This document shows, in pieces, positions 29,058 to 39,187 of a stretch of 64,000 nucleotides of DNA (positions are counted from its first letter, which is position 1; each line of letters starts with the position of its first letter). A program made the position numbers and the translations under genes. Location of the stretch: contig NZ_CP080377.1 of the NCBI RefSeq assembly GCF_019443505.1, forward strand, positions 372,001 through 436,000, in the 5' to 3' direction. Under the pieces are notes generated by a model that was not told the DNA's origin, did no database searches, and worked only from the letters and a program-made list of their open reading frames with translations. This DNA is from Janthinobacterium sp. PAMC25594. GTDB taxonomy: Bacteria; Pseudomonadota; Gammaproteobacteria; Burkholderiales; Burkholderiaceae_D.

Positions 29058-29456
29058 CTAGCCGGCGTCGGCGCGATGGCAGACGGCTTCGATGCGGTTG
29101 CCGTCCGGATCGAACAGGAAGGCCGCGTAATAGCTGGCGTGGTAGTGGCGCAGGCCGGGCGCACCCAGGTCGATGCCGCCGTGCGCCAGACCCGCATGCC
29201 AGAAGGCATCGACGGCCGCGCGCGAGGGGGCCTTGAAGCAGCAGTGGCGGCGTGGCGCGTCGTCGGGCCTGGGGCCCAGGCGCACGGAAAAGTAGCTGCG
29301 TCCGGGGTGTTCCGCATCGCTGCGTTCGCCGTAGCCTATCCAGGCATGGGCATGGTCGCTGCCTACCTTGGGCACGCCCAGTGCGGCGAAGATGGCGTCG
29401 TAGAAGCGCTCGGCGCGTTCCAGGTCGGCAACGGTGAGGGAAACGTGATCGAGCAT
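29058..29456 (-). CDS. VOC family (glyoxalase-like) protein
   Basis: 132 residues of the vicinal oxygen chelate fold: MLDHVSLTVADLERAERFYDAIF at the start, YYAAFLFDPDGNRIEAVCH at the end. The first His and the final Glu are the usual metal ligands. Members include glyoxalases, dioxygenases and resistance proteins; nothing here points to the substrate. Monocistronic. Confidence 0.88.
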   Translation of the reverse strand: MLDHVSLTVADLERAERFYDAIFAALGVPKVGSDHAHAWIGYGERSDAEHPGRSYFSVRLGPRPDDAPRRHCCFKAPSRAAVDAFWHAGLAHGGIDLGAPGLRHYHASYYAAFLFDPDGNRIEAVCHRADAG

Positions 29457-29557
29457 GGGCTTTCCACTGGAAAAACAAGGACGGCCATAGCATAGCCCGG
29501 ATCAGGACGGCCGTGGGCCGAAGTAACCGAGTGATACCGGCGGCGGCCGACCGCCGG

Positions 29558-29797
29558 TTAAGGCCGGTTGGCGAGCCGCGCCACGATACTGCGGCTCATC
29601 AGCTGCACGCGCGGCGCGAACAGCATCACGGCGCAGAAAGCCACGGGCCAGGCGGCAAAAAACGCATGGCGCCAGCGGGGCAGGAAGTCCGCCTGCAGGC
29701 CGATATTGAGCCAGGTGACCCAGGCGCTCATCAGCAGGGTCATCACCAGCGACATCAGGAAGGCGAACGTGCAGCGCAGGCGCAGGGCATCGGACAT
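29558..29797 (-). CDS. DUF2798 membrane protein
   Basis: 79 residues with two membrane helices. The pattern FAFLMSLVMTLLMSAWVTWLN, GL...FLPRWRHAFFAAWPVAF matches the DUF2798 family of small inner-membrane proteins. Function unknown. It is divergent from a LysR gene, which probably controls it. Confidence 0.85.
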   Translation of the reverse strand: MSDALRLRCTFAFLMSLVMTLLMSAWVTWLNIGLQADFLPRWRHAFFAAWPVAFCAVMLFAPRVQLMSRSIVARLANRP

Positions 29798-29894
29798 GGC
29801 GTGCTTTCAACATAGTGGAAAGATGCCAGCGTAACGACTTGCAGCAATCTATACTAGAGCCATATTTTTAATTTCAAATTCCATAAATGCAATC

Positions 29895-30818
29895 ATGCTT
29901 GATGATTTAGCCCTGTTCGTCGCCATCGTCGAGGCGGGCAGCCTGCATGCGGCGGCCGTCAAGGAAGACTTGCCCGCCGCCACCGTCACGCGCCGGCTGC
30001 AAAAGCTGGAAAGCCAGCTCGGCTACCGCTTGCTCAACCGCAGCGCGCGCCGCCTGCAGCCGACGGCGGAAGGCTGGCAATACTATGAGCAGTGCCGTCC
30101 CCTCGTGCACGCCTTGCGGCAAGCGACGCAGCAGCTCGACGCCAGCCTGTCGGCCGTCTCGGGCAGCATCCGCGTGCTGGCGCCCGTGAATTTCGCCAGC
30201 GGCTTGCTGACGCCGGCCTGGGTCAGCTTCATGCGGCAGTACCCGGATATCCGCCTGGAGCTGGAACTGTCGAACCTGCTGCAAGACCTGGTGGGCAGCG
30301 GCGCCGACCTGGCCATCCGCGTGGGCGCGCTCGACGATTCTTCGCTGATGCAGCGCCGGCTGGGTAGCGCCGCGTTGGTGATGGTGGCCGCGCCCGCCTA
30401 CCTGGCGCGCACCGGCGTGCCGCGCGACTTGCAGGAACTGGAAAAGCACGAGCTGATCGTCGCCGAACCGCTGCGTAGCTGGCGTTTGCGGCGTCCCGGC
30501 GACGGCGCCGAAATGGTGATCGAACCGCAGGCGCGCCTGCGCGTCAATGAAATGCGTCTGGCCGTGGAGATGGCCGACGCGGGCATCGGCATCCTGCTGT
30601 GTCCGCTTCTGCAGTGCCGCGACGAAGTGGCCAGTGGCAGCCTGGTGCGCGTGCTGCCCGACTGGATGCCGCAGCCGCGTCACGTGTACGCCGTCTGGAC
30701 GCAGCGGCGCTATCTGCCGGCCCGCGTGCGCGTGCTGCTGGAACACCTGGCGGCGTTTGCGGCGGGCAATCCGCTGTTGAACGAAGCGTTGGACGGGCAG
30801 GACGCCGCCTTGCCCTGA
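29895..30818 (+). CDS. LysR-family transcriptional regulator
   Basis: 307 residues. The winged helix-turn-helix is at 1-60 (FVAIVEAGSLHAAAVKEDLPAATVTRRLQKLE), followed by the periplasmic-binding-like effector domain (about 90-295). Close in style to the AaeR/DmlR-type LysR group. Divergent from the DUF2798 gene at a distance of about 97 bases, so regulation of that neighbour is likely. Effector unknown. Confidence 0.9.
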   Translation: MLDDLALFVAIVEAGSLHAAAVKEDLPAATVTRRLQKLESQLGYRLLNRSARRLQPTAEGWQYYEQCRPLVHALRQATQQLDASLSAVSGSIRVLAPVNFASGLLTPAWVSFMRQYPDIRLELELSNLLQDLVGSGADLAIRVGALDDSSLMQRRLGSAALVMVAAPAYLARTGVPRDLQELEKHELIVAEPLRSWRLRRPGDGAEMVIEPQARLRVNEMRLAVEMADAGIGILLCPLLQCRDEVASGSLVRVLPDWMPQPRHVYAVWTQRRYLPARVRVLLEHLAAFAAGNPLLNEALDGQDAALP

Positions 30819-30949
30819 TCCTTACCACTCAGTAATACCGAGCGCTTGTACTTTCCGTCAGGATCGCGTTAAGATAAAGCTTGCTCGCTTATCCAGCGGG
30901 CAATCTGGTGTTTTTACGCGCAATTTCGTCCCTATCCATGAGAGTAGCA

Positions 30950-31153
30950 ATGAAATATCTGATCGTTCCCTTCTTGCTGGCCATGACTGGCTGTGAAGTC
31001 TTGTATGACGCGAACCGGGACAAGATCGGTGAGTATTGCAACAGCCTTAATAATTTTGACGACCGCAATGCCTGCCGCAAGCGTAACCAGACCAGCTACC
31101 AGGAATACGTGCAGCAGCGCGACCAGGTGAAACAGGGCACGAGCGATAAATAA
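30950..31153 (+). CDS. Small lipoprotein, unrecognised
   Basis: 67 residues from ATG 30950; an ATG at 30938 would add four residues. The signal MKYLIVPFLLAMTGC ends in a lipobox Cys. The mature part is short, charged and has two further Cys (EYCNSLNNF, RNACRKRN) that may form a disulfide. It ends with a long helix. A strong terminator follows. No family recognised. Confidence 0.7.
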   Translation: MKYLIVPFLLAMTGCEVLYDANRDKIGEYCNSLNNFDDRNACRKRNQTSYQEYVQQRDQVKQGTSDK

Positions 31154-31189
31154 GCCTGCCGTCGCCTGCGCCGCATACGCTGCATAAAA

Positions 31190-31219
31190 AAAACGCCGCT
31201 GACCAGTCAGCGGCGTTTT
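31190..31219. terminator. Bidirectional rho-independent terminator
   Basis: Perfect 14-bp stem AAAACGCCGCTGAC / GTCAGCGGCGTTTT with a CA loop. It serves the converging lipoprotein gene (+) and MFS gene (-). Confidence 0.92.
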
Positions 31220-31260
31220 GCTTTGCGGGCCCCGGCATTGCGGCCGGGGCTGGCGCAGGA

Positions 31261-32961
31261 TCAATCGTCGGCGTAGATATTGTTATCCTTGGTTTCCTTG
31301 ACGAACAGGGTGCCGATGACCACCGTCGCCAGGGCGATGACGATCGGATACCACAGGCCATAATAAATGTCGCCCTTGAAGGCCACCAGCGCGAAGGCCG
31401 TGGTCGGCAGCAAGCCGCCGAACCAGCCGTTACCGATATGGTAGGGCAGGGACATCGAGGTGTAACGTATGCGCGTCGGGAACATTTCCACCAGCATGGC
31501 GGCGATCGGGCCATACACCATGGTCACGTACAGCACCAGGATGAACAGCAGCAAGACGACCATCGGCTTGTTGATCTGGTCCGGATCGGCTTTCGCAGGA
31601 TAGCCAGCTTCCTTGATGCCGGCGCCGATTTCTTTCTTGAACGCCGCTTCCTTGGCTTTGCTGTCCGCGTCGAAATTCAAGCCGTCGGCCGTCATGACGG
31701 CGTTAAACGAGGTCAATTCCTTGGTGCCGATGCGTACCTTGGCCACGCTGCCGGCTGGTGCGTCTTCCTTCGTGTAGTTCACCGAGCTGTTCGACAGGAA
31801 AGCCGTGGCGATGTCGCACGAGGACGGGAATTTCTTCTGGCCCGTCAGGTTGAACTGGAAATGGCAGGAGGCAGGATCGGCCACCACCACCACTGGCGAG
31901 TTCTTCAGTGCCGCTTCCAGCTGCGGATTGGCGAAGTGGGTCAGGCCGCTGAAGATGGGGAAGTAGGTCAGGGCGGCGATCAGACAGCCGCCGAGGATGA
32001 TGTACTTGCGGCCGATGCGGTCCGACAGGCTGCCGAAGAACAGGAAGAACGGCGTGGCCAGCAGCAGGGCGATGGCGACCAGCACGTTGGCCGTTGCCAG
32101 GTCCACTTTCAGGGTCTGGATCATGAAGAACAGGGCGTAGAACTGGCCCGTGTACCAGACGACAGCCTGGCCGGCCGTCAGGCCGATCAGGGCCAGGATG
32201 ACGATCTTCAGGTTTTTCCACTTGCCGAACGCTTCCGTCAGCGGCGCTTTCGAGGTCTTGCCCTCGGCCTTCATCTTGGAAAACGCCGGCGATTCATTCA
32301 TGGCCAGGCGGATCCACACGGAAATACCCAGCAGGATGACGGAGACGAGGAAGGGCACGCGCCAGCCCCACGCCTCGAATTCCTTCTCGCCTGTGGCCAG
32401 GCGGGTGCCCAGGATGACCATCAGCGACAGGAAGAAACCCAGGGTTGCCGTGGTCTGTATCCACGCCGTAAATGCGCCGCGCTTGCCTTCAGGCGCGTGC
32501 TCGGCCACGTAGGTGGCTGCACCGCCGTATTCGCCGCCCAGCGCCAGGCCTTGCAGGATGCGCAGGATGACGAGGATGATCGGTGCGGCGATGCCGATGG
32601 AGGCATGGCCCGGCAGCAAGCCGACGATGAAGGTGGAGCCGCCCATGATCAGAATCGTGATCAGGAAGGTGTACTTGCGACCGATCATGTCGCCCAGGCG
32701 GCCGAAGACCAGCGCGCCAAATGGACGCACGATGAAGCCGGCGGCAAAGGCCAGCAGCGCGAAGATGAAGGTGGTGGTGGGGTCGCCGATGAAGAATTGC
32801 TTGGCGATGATCGATGCTAGCGAGCCGTACAGGTAAAAATCGTACCATTCAAAGACGGTGCCGAGCGAGGATGCAAAGATGACCTTGCGTTCCTCGGGCG
32901 TAATCGGCGTTCCCTTGGTGGAAAATTTCCGTACGTCGGCCGAGCCGGATGGTGATGCCAT
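31261..32961 (-). CDS. MFS transporter, metabolite:H+ symporter (MHS) type
   Basis: 566 residues. The family start is seen in VIFASSLGTVFEWYDFYLYGSLA, and the loop-2/3 motif in FGRLGDMIGRKYTF; twelve helices are expected. It resembles the ProP/ShiA/KgtP group, which carries organic acids, compatible solutes or shikimate. A hydrophilic insert of about 110 residues with two Cys (SCHFQF, SSCDIAT) lies between helices about 9 and 10 on the periplasmic side; this makes the protein longer than the usual 430-450. Divergent from the thiolase gene. Confidence 0.9.
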   Translation of the reverse strand: MASPSGSADVRKFSTKGTPITPEERKVIFASSLGTVFEWYDFYLYGSLASIIAKQFFIGDPTTTFIFALLAFAAGFIVRPFGALVFGRLGDMIGRKYTFLITILIMGGSTFIVGLLPGHASIGIAAPIILVILRILQGLALGGEYGGAATYVAEHAPEGKRGAFTAWIQTTATLGFFLSLMVILGTRLATGEKEFEAWGWRVPFLVSVILLGISVWIRLAMNESPAFSKMKAEGKTSKAPLTEAFGKWKNLKIVILALIGLTAGQAVVWYTGQFYALFFMIQTLKVDLATANVLVAIALLLATPFFLFFGSLSDRIGRKYIILGGCLIAALTYFPIFSGLTHFANPQLEAALKNSPVVVVADPASCHFQFNLTGQKKFPSSCDIATAFLSNSSVNYTKEDAPAGSVAKVRIGTKELTSFNAVMTADGLNFDADSKAKEAAFKKEIGAGIKEAGYPAKADPDQINKPMVVLLLFILVLYVTMVYGPIAAMLVEMFPTRIRYTSMSLPYHIGNGWFGGLLPTTAFALVAFKGDIYYGLWYPIVIALATVVIGTLFVKETKDNNIYADD

Positions 32962-33048
32962 GGTTTGTCTCCCTATGTTTTATAGTGAACTGCTGCCGAG
33001 GTCTTTTTGACCATTCTTGCAACAGCTTGGGCCGAGTGTGTTCTTCGA

Positions 33049-33086
33049 ACCTTACGCCATGCTTGCTTGAAACTTACGCCAAGCTT
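33049..33086. repeat. Direct repeat in the MFS-thiolase intergenic region
   Basis: Two imperfect copies of CTTACGCCAWGCTT (about 33051-33064 and 33073-33086), 22 bases apart, or two helical turns. Such spacing suits a regulator binding two sites on the same DNA face. It lies between the divergent MFS and thiolase promoters. Confidence 0.4.
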
Positions 33087-33108
33087 ACTAGTGGTGCGCG
33101 TCATAACT

Positions 33109-33139
33109 TTGCGAACGATCGTACTTAAATGTGCTATTC
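33109..33139 (+). promoter_or_regulatory. Thiolase promoter with ACGANCGT operator
   Basis: TTGCGA at 33109-33114 may be a -35 box and GCTATT at 33133-33138 a -10 box. ACGATCGT at 33115-33122, a perfect palindrome, follows the -35 box directly. The start codon is 67 bases downstream. Confidence 0.45.
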
Positions 33140-33188
33140 TGATTCCGCAGATACCCTACCTATAATATTTCCCACAAGGAGACACAGC

Positions 33189-34367
<1,179 letters not shown>

Positions 34368-34389
34368 TGTTTGCTTGACAGCCAGTCTG

Positions 34390-34420
34390 CGGGCGGCCTG
34401 AGTGCCGCCCGTTTTCTTTT
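34390..34420 (+). terminator. Rho-independent terminator, thiolase gene
   Basis: CGGGCGGC / GCCGCCCG stem with a CTGAGT loop and TTTTCTTTT tail, 23 bases past the stop. Confidence 0.92.
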
Positions 34421-34494
34421 GCTGCTCACTTTCTGCAAGGCGCGCCGATAGCGGTTACAGTAATGGTTCATTCATAAACAAGCCGCCTGCCACC

Positions 34495-34797
34495 ATGATC
34501 AAGCACATCGTTTTCTGGAAACTCAAAGACCACGCCGAAGGCGCCGACCGCGCCACGAATGCCCTGAAACTGAAAGCCCTGCTCGATTCCTGTTCTGACC
34601 TGGTGCCCGGCATATTGAAATTCGAGGCGGCCGTGGCCCAGCCGGGCCTGGAAGCGACCTACGACATCGTCCTGTACAGCGAGTTCGCCAGCCGCGCAGC
34701 GCTCGACGCCTACCAGAACCATCCCGAACACGTGAAAATCAAGCCGTTTTTTGGGGCTGTACGTGAAGCGCGGCAGTGCATGGATTACGAAGTGTAG
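34495..34797 (+). CDS. Dabb family (stress-responsive) protein
   Basis: 100 residues. The alpha/beta barrel of the Dabb family is recognised by MIKHIVFWKLKD at the start and YDIVLYSEFASRAALDAYQNHPEH in the middle. Members include plant stress proteins and small bacterial proteins of unclear role. ATG at 34495 is preferred because upstream in-frame sequence runs into the thiolase terminator. Confidence 0.85.
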   Translation: MIKHIVFWKLKDHAEGADRATNALKLKALLDSCSDLVPGILKFEAAVAQPGLEATYDIVLYSEFASRAALDAYQNHPEHVKIKPFFGAVREARQCMDYEV

Positions 34798-34798
34798 T

Positions 34799-34918
34799 GA
34801 CACCGAACTAAACCTACTGCGCGTCGGCATAGGCGGCCTGCGATGCTCACCGTACTAGAGTACGGTTGCGCTTCTCGGCCACCTCTCCCTTCCGCTCGCT
34901 ACGGTTTTGTTCGGTGTC
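34799..34918. repeat. 120-bp imperfect hairpin element, copy 1
   Basis: Perfect 10-bp ends GACACCGAAC / GTTCGGTGTC, with pairing continuing through AAACC / GGTTT. The centre holds CGATGCTCACCGTACTAGAG followed by TACGGTTGCGCTTCTCGGCC, itself containing a CCGTACT-AG-AGTACGG palindrome. A second element with a similar core lies at 62996-63094. No protein is encoded. Confidence 0.6.
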
Positions 34919-34962
34919 GTGAATATCAATGTTAGCCATCAACTTTATTGACAGGAGCCTTC

Positions 34963-35958
34963 ATGACCACCTACCAACGCATCGTCCTCGCCTCGCGCCC
35001 CACGGCCGAAGTGCAGCCAGATAACTTTCGCCTGGAAACCAAAGACATTCCCGCCATCACGGATGGGCAATTGCTGGTGCGCAACCAGTACCTGTCGCTC
35101 GATCCCTACATGCGCGGGCGCATGAGCGCGAATAAAAGCTATGCGGCGCCGCAGGCACTCGATGAAACCATGATCGGCGGCACGGTGGGCGTGGTGCTGG
35201 AATCGAAGCATCCGAAGTTCGCCGTGGGCGACACCGTCGTGGGGACCTTGGGCTGGACGGAAGTGGCCGTATCGGATGGCACCATGCTGCGCAAGGTCGA
35301 CACGACGCATATTCCCGCCTCCGCCTACCTTGGTGCCGTCGGCATGCCCGGCATGACGTCCTGGTATGGCTTGAACCAGATCATGGCGCCGAAAGCGGGC
35401 GAAACCGTGGTCGTATCGGCCGCCAGCGGCGCCGTGGGCAGCGTCGTGGGCCAACTGGCGAAACTGAAAGGTTGTCGCGTGGTCGGCATCGCCGGCGGCG
35501 CGGAAAAATGCGCCTATGTGGTGAATGAACTGGGCTTCGATGCCTGCGTCGACTACAAGGCGGGCAATCTGGCGGCCGACCTGGAAGCGGCCACGCCGGA
35601 CGGTATCGACGCCATCTTTGAAAACGTGGGCGGTGCCGTGTTCGATGCGGCCCTGGCGCGCACCAACGCGTTTGGCCGAATCGCCGTGTGCGGCTGGATC
35701 GCCGGCTACAACGGCGAGCCGACGCCGCTCGACAATGCCCGCTTCATCCTCACCAACCGCCTCACCGTGCGCGGCTTCATCGTTTCGGAACAGCCGGAAT
35801 TCTGGCCGCAGGGACTGGCGGAACTGGGTACCCTGGTGGCGACGGGCAAGCTGAAATTCCGCGAATCCGTGGCCGACGGCCTGGCCAGCGCACCGGAAGC
35901 GTTCATCGGCCTGTTGAAAGGGCGCAACTTCGGCAAGCAACTGGTCAAGCTCGGCTGA
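34963..35958 (+). CDS. NADP-dependent oxidoreductase, CurA / leukotriene B4 reductase type
   Basis: 331 residues of the zinc-free MDR superfamily. AGGAG precedes the ATG at 34963. YLSLDPYMRGRMS, the nucleotide-binding SAASGAVGSVVGQLAKLKGCRVVGIAGG and FENVGGAVFDAAL are typical of alkenal/one reductases such as CurA and YncB. They reduce reactive double bonds with NADPH. Single-gene unit with its own terminator. Confidence 0.9.
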   Translation: MTTYQRIVLASRPTAEVQPDNFRLETKDIPAITDGQLLVRNQYLSLDPYMRGRMSANKSYAAPQALDETMIGGTVGVVLESKHPKFAVGDTVVGTLGWTEVAVSDGTMLRKVDTTHIPASAYLGAVGMPGMTSWYGLNQIMAPKAGETVVVSAASGAVGSVVGQLAKLKGCRVVGIAGGAEKCAYVVNELGFDACVDYKAGNLAADLEAATPDGIDAIFENVGGAVFDAALARTNAFGRIAVCGWIAGYNGEPTPLDNARFILTNRLTVRGFIVSEQPEFWPQGLAELGTLVATGKLKFRESVADGLASAPEAFIGLLKGRNFGKQLVKLG

Positions 35959-35974
35959 TCTCGCCGAGGAAAGG

Positions 35975-36009
35975 CGGGCCGTGCGACAATCACGGCCCGT
36001 CTCTTATTA
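35975..36009 (+). terminator. Rho-independent terminator, CurA-like gene
   Basis: CGGGCCGTG / CACGGCCCG stem with CGACAAT loop and a TCTCTTATT tail, 16 bases past the stop. Confidence 0.88.
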
Positions 36010-36018
36010 CTCGCTACC

Positions 36019-36444
36019 ATGACCAAGCACACCATCCGCCTCGGCGACTGGGCCACCCTGGGCCCTGACGCCACCGCCATCCGTTTTGAAGTTTTCGTCG
36101 ATGAACAGAAAGTGCCGGCCGAGATCGAACTCGACGACATGGACGCCGTCTGCCTGCACGCCGTCGCCTATGACGACGCCGGCAAGGCCATCGGCACGGG
36201 CCGCTTACTGCCGGACGGCCATATCGGCCGCATGGCCGTGCGCCAGCCGGGTCGCGGCACGGGCGTGGGCGGCGCCATCCTGACCTTGCTGATGGACAAG
36301 GCGCGCGAACGGGGAGATCAGGCGGTGGTGCTGAACGCGCAAACCGTGGCCGCGCCATTCTATGCGCGCCACGGTTTCGTGCAAGCCGGGGAGGTATTCG
36401 AAGAGGCGGGGATTGCGCATGTGGAGATGCGGCTGGTGTTTTAA
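36019..36444 (+). CDS. GNAT family N-acetyltransferase
   Basis: 141 residues. The acetyl-CoA-binding motif is RQPGRGTGVGGAILTLLM and the C-terminal ARHGFVQAGEVFEEAGIAHVEM completes the fold. IRFEVFVDEQKVPAEIELDDMD resembles the ElaA/YjcF-like group. The substrate is unknown. Confidence 0.88.
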   Translation: MTKHTIRLGDWATLGPDATAIRFEVFVDEQKVPAEIELDDMDAVCLHAVAYDDAGKAIGTGRLLPDGHIGRMAVRQPGRGTGVGGAILTLLMDKARERGDQAVVLNAQTVAAPFYARHGFVQAGEVFEEAGIAHVEMRLVF

Positions 36445-36465
36445 ACGTTAACCCAGGAACAAGGA

Positions 36466-36497
36466 CCGGGGTCGGACCCTACAGGGTCCGACCCCGG
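36466..36497. repeat. GGGGTC palindrome, copy 2
   Basis: Perfect 15-bp arms CCGGGGTCGGACCCT / AGGGTCCGACCCCGG around AC. It is related to the palindrome at 28071. Confidence 0.85.
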
Positions 36498-36516
36498 CAG
36501 TTCATGGGTTAAGCTT

Positions 36517-36550
36517 GTAGGTCGGGTTAGCGCGCAGCGCGTAACCCGAC
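36517..36550. repeat. Dispersed GTCGGRTTA palindrome, copy 2
   Basis: GTAGGTCGGGTTA then GCGCG pairs with CGCG then TAACCCGAC. It is in the opposite orientation to copy 1 and lies next to GGGGTC palindrome copy 2, the same pairing as at 28 kb. Confidence 0.85.
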
Positions 36551-36563
36551 ACCACCAGCACCA

Positions 36564-37574
36564 TCAGTTCTGCGCGTGCGACTGACGCCATTTGTCGAGA
36601 ATCACCGCCAGCACGATCACGACACCCTTGGCCACATACTGCCAGAACGACGACAGTCCCAGGATCGTCAAGCCATTGTTCATCACGCCGATGATCAGGG
36701 CGCCGATGACGGTACCCCAGACGGAACCCACGCCGCCCATCAGGCTCGTGCCACCCAGTACGACGGCCGCGATGGCATCCAGCTCATAGCCCGTACCCCA
36801 GTTGCCGTTGGCCGCATACAAACGGCTGGCCGACATGGCGCCGCCCAGGCCAGCGAACAGGCCGCTGATGGTGTAGACAAACATCAGCACGAGGCCGACC
36901 TTGATGCCCGTCAAACGTGCCGCCTGGATATTGCCGCCGACGGCGTAGATATGCAGGCCCAGGGTCGTCTTGCGCAGGATAAACCACGTCAGCACGACGA
37001 CGGCGGCCGCCAGCCAGATCAGCCAGGGAATGGCCAAAAAGCTGCCGTTGCCCATCCATTCGAAGCTGGGGATTTCCGTGTTCAGCACGCTGGTGCCGTC
37101 CGCCAGCAAATAGGCCGCGCCGCGCAGGGCCGTCATGGTGCCCAGGGTCACAACGAACGGGTTCAGGCCGACGAGGGCCACCAGCACGCCATTGAGCGCA
37201 CCCAGCAGCAGGCCGACGATCAGGAAGGTGGGAATCGAGAAGCCGGCGAACTGGGCCGACAAGGACATCAGCATGCCTGCCACGGCCGAGACGGCCAGCA
37301 CGGAGCCGACGGACAGGTCAATGCCGCTGGTCAAAATGACGAACGTCATGCCCGAGGCCAGCACGATATTGATCGACACCTGGCGGAAGATGTTCATGGT
37401 GTTGTTGCTGGTCATGAAGGTCGACGTGCCGTCGGCCGAGAAATACACGGTCAGGCCATACATGGCCAGGTACAGCACCACCAGCACGGGCAGCATGCCC
37501 AGGCGGCGCATCAGGTTCGAGGCATTGAAGGGTTCGCCGGCGCGCGCGGCGCCGCGGGTGGTACTCGTTGTCAT
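36564..37574 (-). CDS. Sugar ABC transporter permease (RbsC type)
   Basis: 336 residues with eight to ten membrane helices in the BPD_transp_2 pattern. GIDLSVGSVLAVSAVAGM and YAVGGNIQAARLTGIKV are signature segments of ribose/xylose-type permeases. It is the last gene of the sugar operon, 36 bases after the ATPase gene. A long-chain monosaccharide specificity cannot be read from the permease. Confidence 0.93.
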   Translation of the reverse strand: MTTSTTRGAARAGEPFNASNLMRRLGMLPVLVVLYLAMYGLTVYFSADGTSTFMTSNNTMNIFRQVSINIVLASGMTFVILTSGIDLSVGSVLAVSAVAGMLMSLSAQFAGFSIPTFLIVGLLLGALNGVLVALVGLNPFVVTLGTMTALRGAAYLLADGTSVLNTEIPSFEWMGNGSFLAIPWLIWLAAAVVVLTWFILRKTTLGLHIYAVGGNIQAARLTGIKVGLVLMFVYTISGLFAGLGGAMSASRLYAANGNWGTGYELDAIAAVVLGGTSLMGGVGSVWGTVIGALIIGVMNNGLTILGLSSFWQYVAKGVVIVLAVILDKWRQSHAQN

Positions 37575-37610
37575 GGTCTATCTCCTGAATGATTATGCTA
37601 ATGCGTATTC

Positions 37611-39110
37611 TTATGCCGCTTCCAGCTGCGTGGCGTAAGCGAGGATGTTTTCCTGCGTAATGTCGTCGCCCGTCACTTCGCCCGTCAGGCGTCCTTCGCA
37701 CATCACCATCACGCGGTCGCAAATGCCGACCAGTTCGGCCAGTTCGCTGGAAATGCACAGCACGGCCGTGCCCGCGTCCGCCAGCTGGTGGATGATCTTG
37801 TAGATTTCGCTCTTCGCGCCCACGTCCACGCCGCGCGTCGGTTCGTCGAGGATCAACACTTTCGGTGCAATGGCCAGCCAGCGTGCCAGCAAGACTTTCT
37901 GCTGGTTGCCGCCGGACAATCCCCCCACGATGCCTTCTGGCCCCGAGACCTTGACGTTCAGATTGGCAATCGCCTCGCGCGTGAGCTGGGTCAGGGCGCC
38001 ACGGTTGACCACGCCCGCCGTCGAGTGCCTGGACAGGATATTCATCGACATGTTTTCCATGGCCGACAGTTGCATGAACAAGCCCAGGCTCTTGCGGTCT
38101 TCCGGCAAATAGCCGATGCCGTGGCGGATGGCCGCCAGCGGTTGCTTGATGTGCACTTCCTGGCCGTCGAGCCACACTTGCCCCGATTGCTTCTTGTCGG
38201 CGCCAAAGATCAGCCGCGCCAGTTCCGTGCGGCCCGCGCCGACGAGGCCGGCAAGACCCGTCACTTCGCCCGCATGCAGGCTGAACGAGGCGGGCTTGAC
38301 CTTGCCGCCGCCCACGTTTTCCACGCGCAGGCGCTCGGCGCCGCGCGTCGTGCGGCGCTGGTGCGCATAAAAGTCGTCGGCGGGGCGGCCCACCATCATT
38401 TGCACGACTTTCTTTTGATCCAGCTCATCCTTGCCCAGTTCGCCCACATAGGCGCCGTCGCGCAGCACCGTGATGCGGCGCGCCAAACGCTCCACTTCGG
38501 CCATACGGTGGCTGATGTACAGCACGGCCAGGCCCTTGTCGCGCTGCTCTTCGATAATGCGGAACAATTGTTCTGTTTCCCGGTCGGACAGGGTGGCATT
38601 CGGCTCGTCCATGATCAGGATGCGGCTTTCGTGCACGAGGGCGCGGGCGATTTCCACCTGCTGCTGCTCGGCGATCGACAGGGTGGACACCATGGTGTCC
38701 GCGTCGAAGCGGGAACCGAGGTCGGCCAGGATGGCGTTGGTGCGCGCGCGCATTTCGCCGCCCTTGACGGTCCAGAACGGGCCTTGCGGTTCGCTGCCCA
38801 TGAAGACGTTCTGCGCCACCGTCATGTTCTTGGCCACGCTGAGTTCCTGGTAAATCAGGTTGATGCCCAGCGCGCGGGCCTCGCCCGGGTTGCGGATGCG
38901 AATTGGCTTGCCGTCGAGGATGATCTCGCCCGCGTCGGGGGTGTACACGCCCGAGAGGATTTTCATCAGGGTGCTCTTGCCGGCGCCATTCTCGCCCATC
39001 ACGGCATGGATTTCGCCGCTGCGCACCGTCAGGTGCACGCCGCGCAGCGCGCGCGTGGCGCCAAAGCGCTTCTCGATGCCGCGCATTTCAAAAATAATAT
39101 CGTCGCTCAT
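37611..39110 (-). CDS. Sugar ABC transporter ATP-binding protein (RbsA/XylG type)
   Basis: 499 residues with two ABC domains (about 4-240 and 250-495). The first has an intact Walker A (GENGAGKSTLMK) and LSIAEQQQVEIARAL; the second has the degenerate P-loop GLVGAGRTEL and the LSGGNQQKVLLARWL signature, which is the normal asymmetry for this group. It energises import of a monosaccharide with the neighbouring permease and binding protein. Confidence 0.95.
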   Translation of the reverse strand: MSDDIIFEMRGIEKRFGATRALRGVHLTVRSGEIHAVMGENGAGKSTLMKILSGVYTPDAGEIILDGKPIRIRNPGEARALGINLIYQELSVAKNMTVAQNVFMGSEPQGPFWTVKGGEMRARTNAILADLGSRFDADTMVSTLSIAEQQQVEIARALVHESRILIMDEPNATLSDRETEQLFRIIEEQRDKGLAVLYISHRMAEVERLARRITVLRDGAYVGELGKDELDQKKVVQMMVGRPADDFYAHQRRTTRGAERLRVENVGGGKVKPASFSLHAGEVTGLAGLVGAGRTELARLIFGADKKQSGQVWLDGQEVHIKQPLAAIRHGIGYLPEDRKSLGLFMQLSAMENMSMNILSRHSTAGVVNRGALTQLTREAIANLNVKVSGPEGIVGGLSGGNQQKVLLARWLAIAPKVLILDEPTRGVDVGAKSEIYKIIHQLADAGTAVLCISSELAELVGICDRVMVMCEGRLTGEVTGDDITQENILAYATQLEAA

Positions 39111-39187
39111 GACTGTCCTTCCTTGCTGGTGAAACTGGCGCCGCCCGCCAACTGGCCGGCGGCGCCACGTGGTTCAGGTCAGGCAGA

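Noticed and set aside
28951..29493. Upstream extension of the lipoprotein hydrolase gene
   Set aside because: The extension overlaps the VOC gene in another frame, is Arg-rich like a shadow frame, and would bury the lipoprotein signal.
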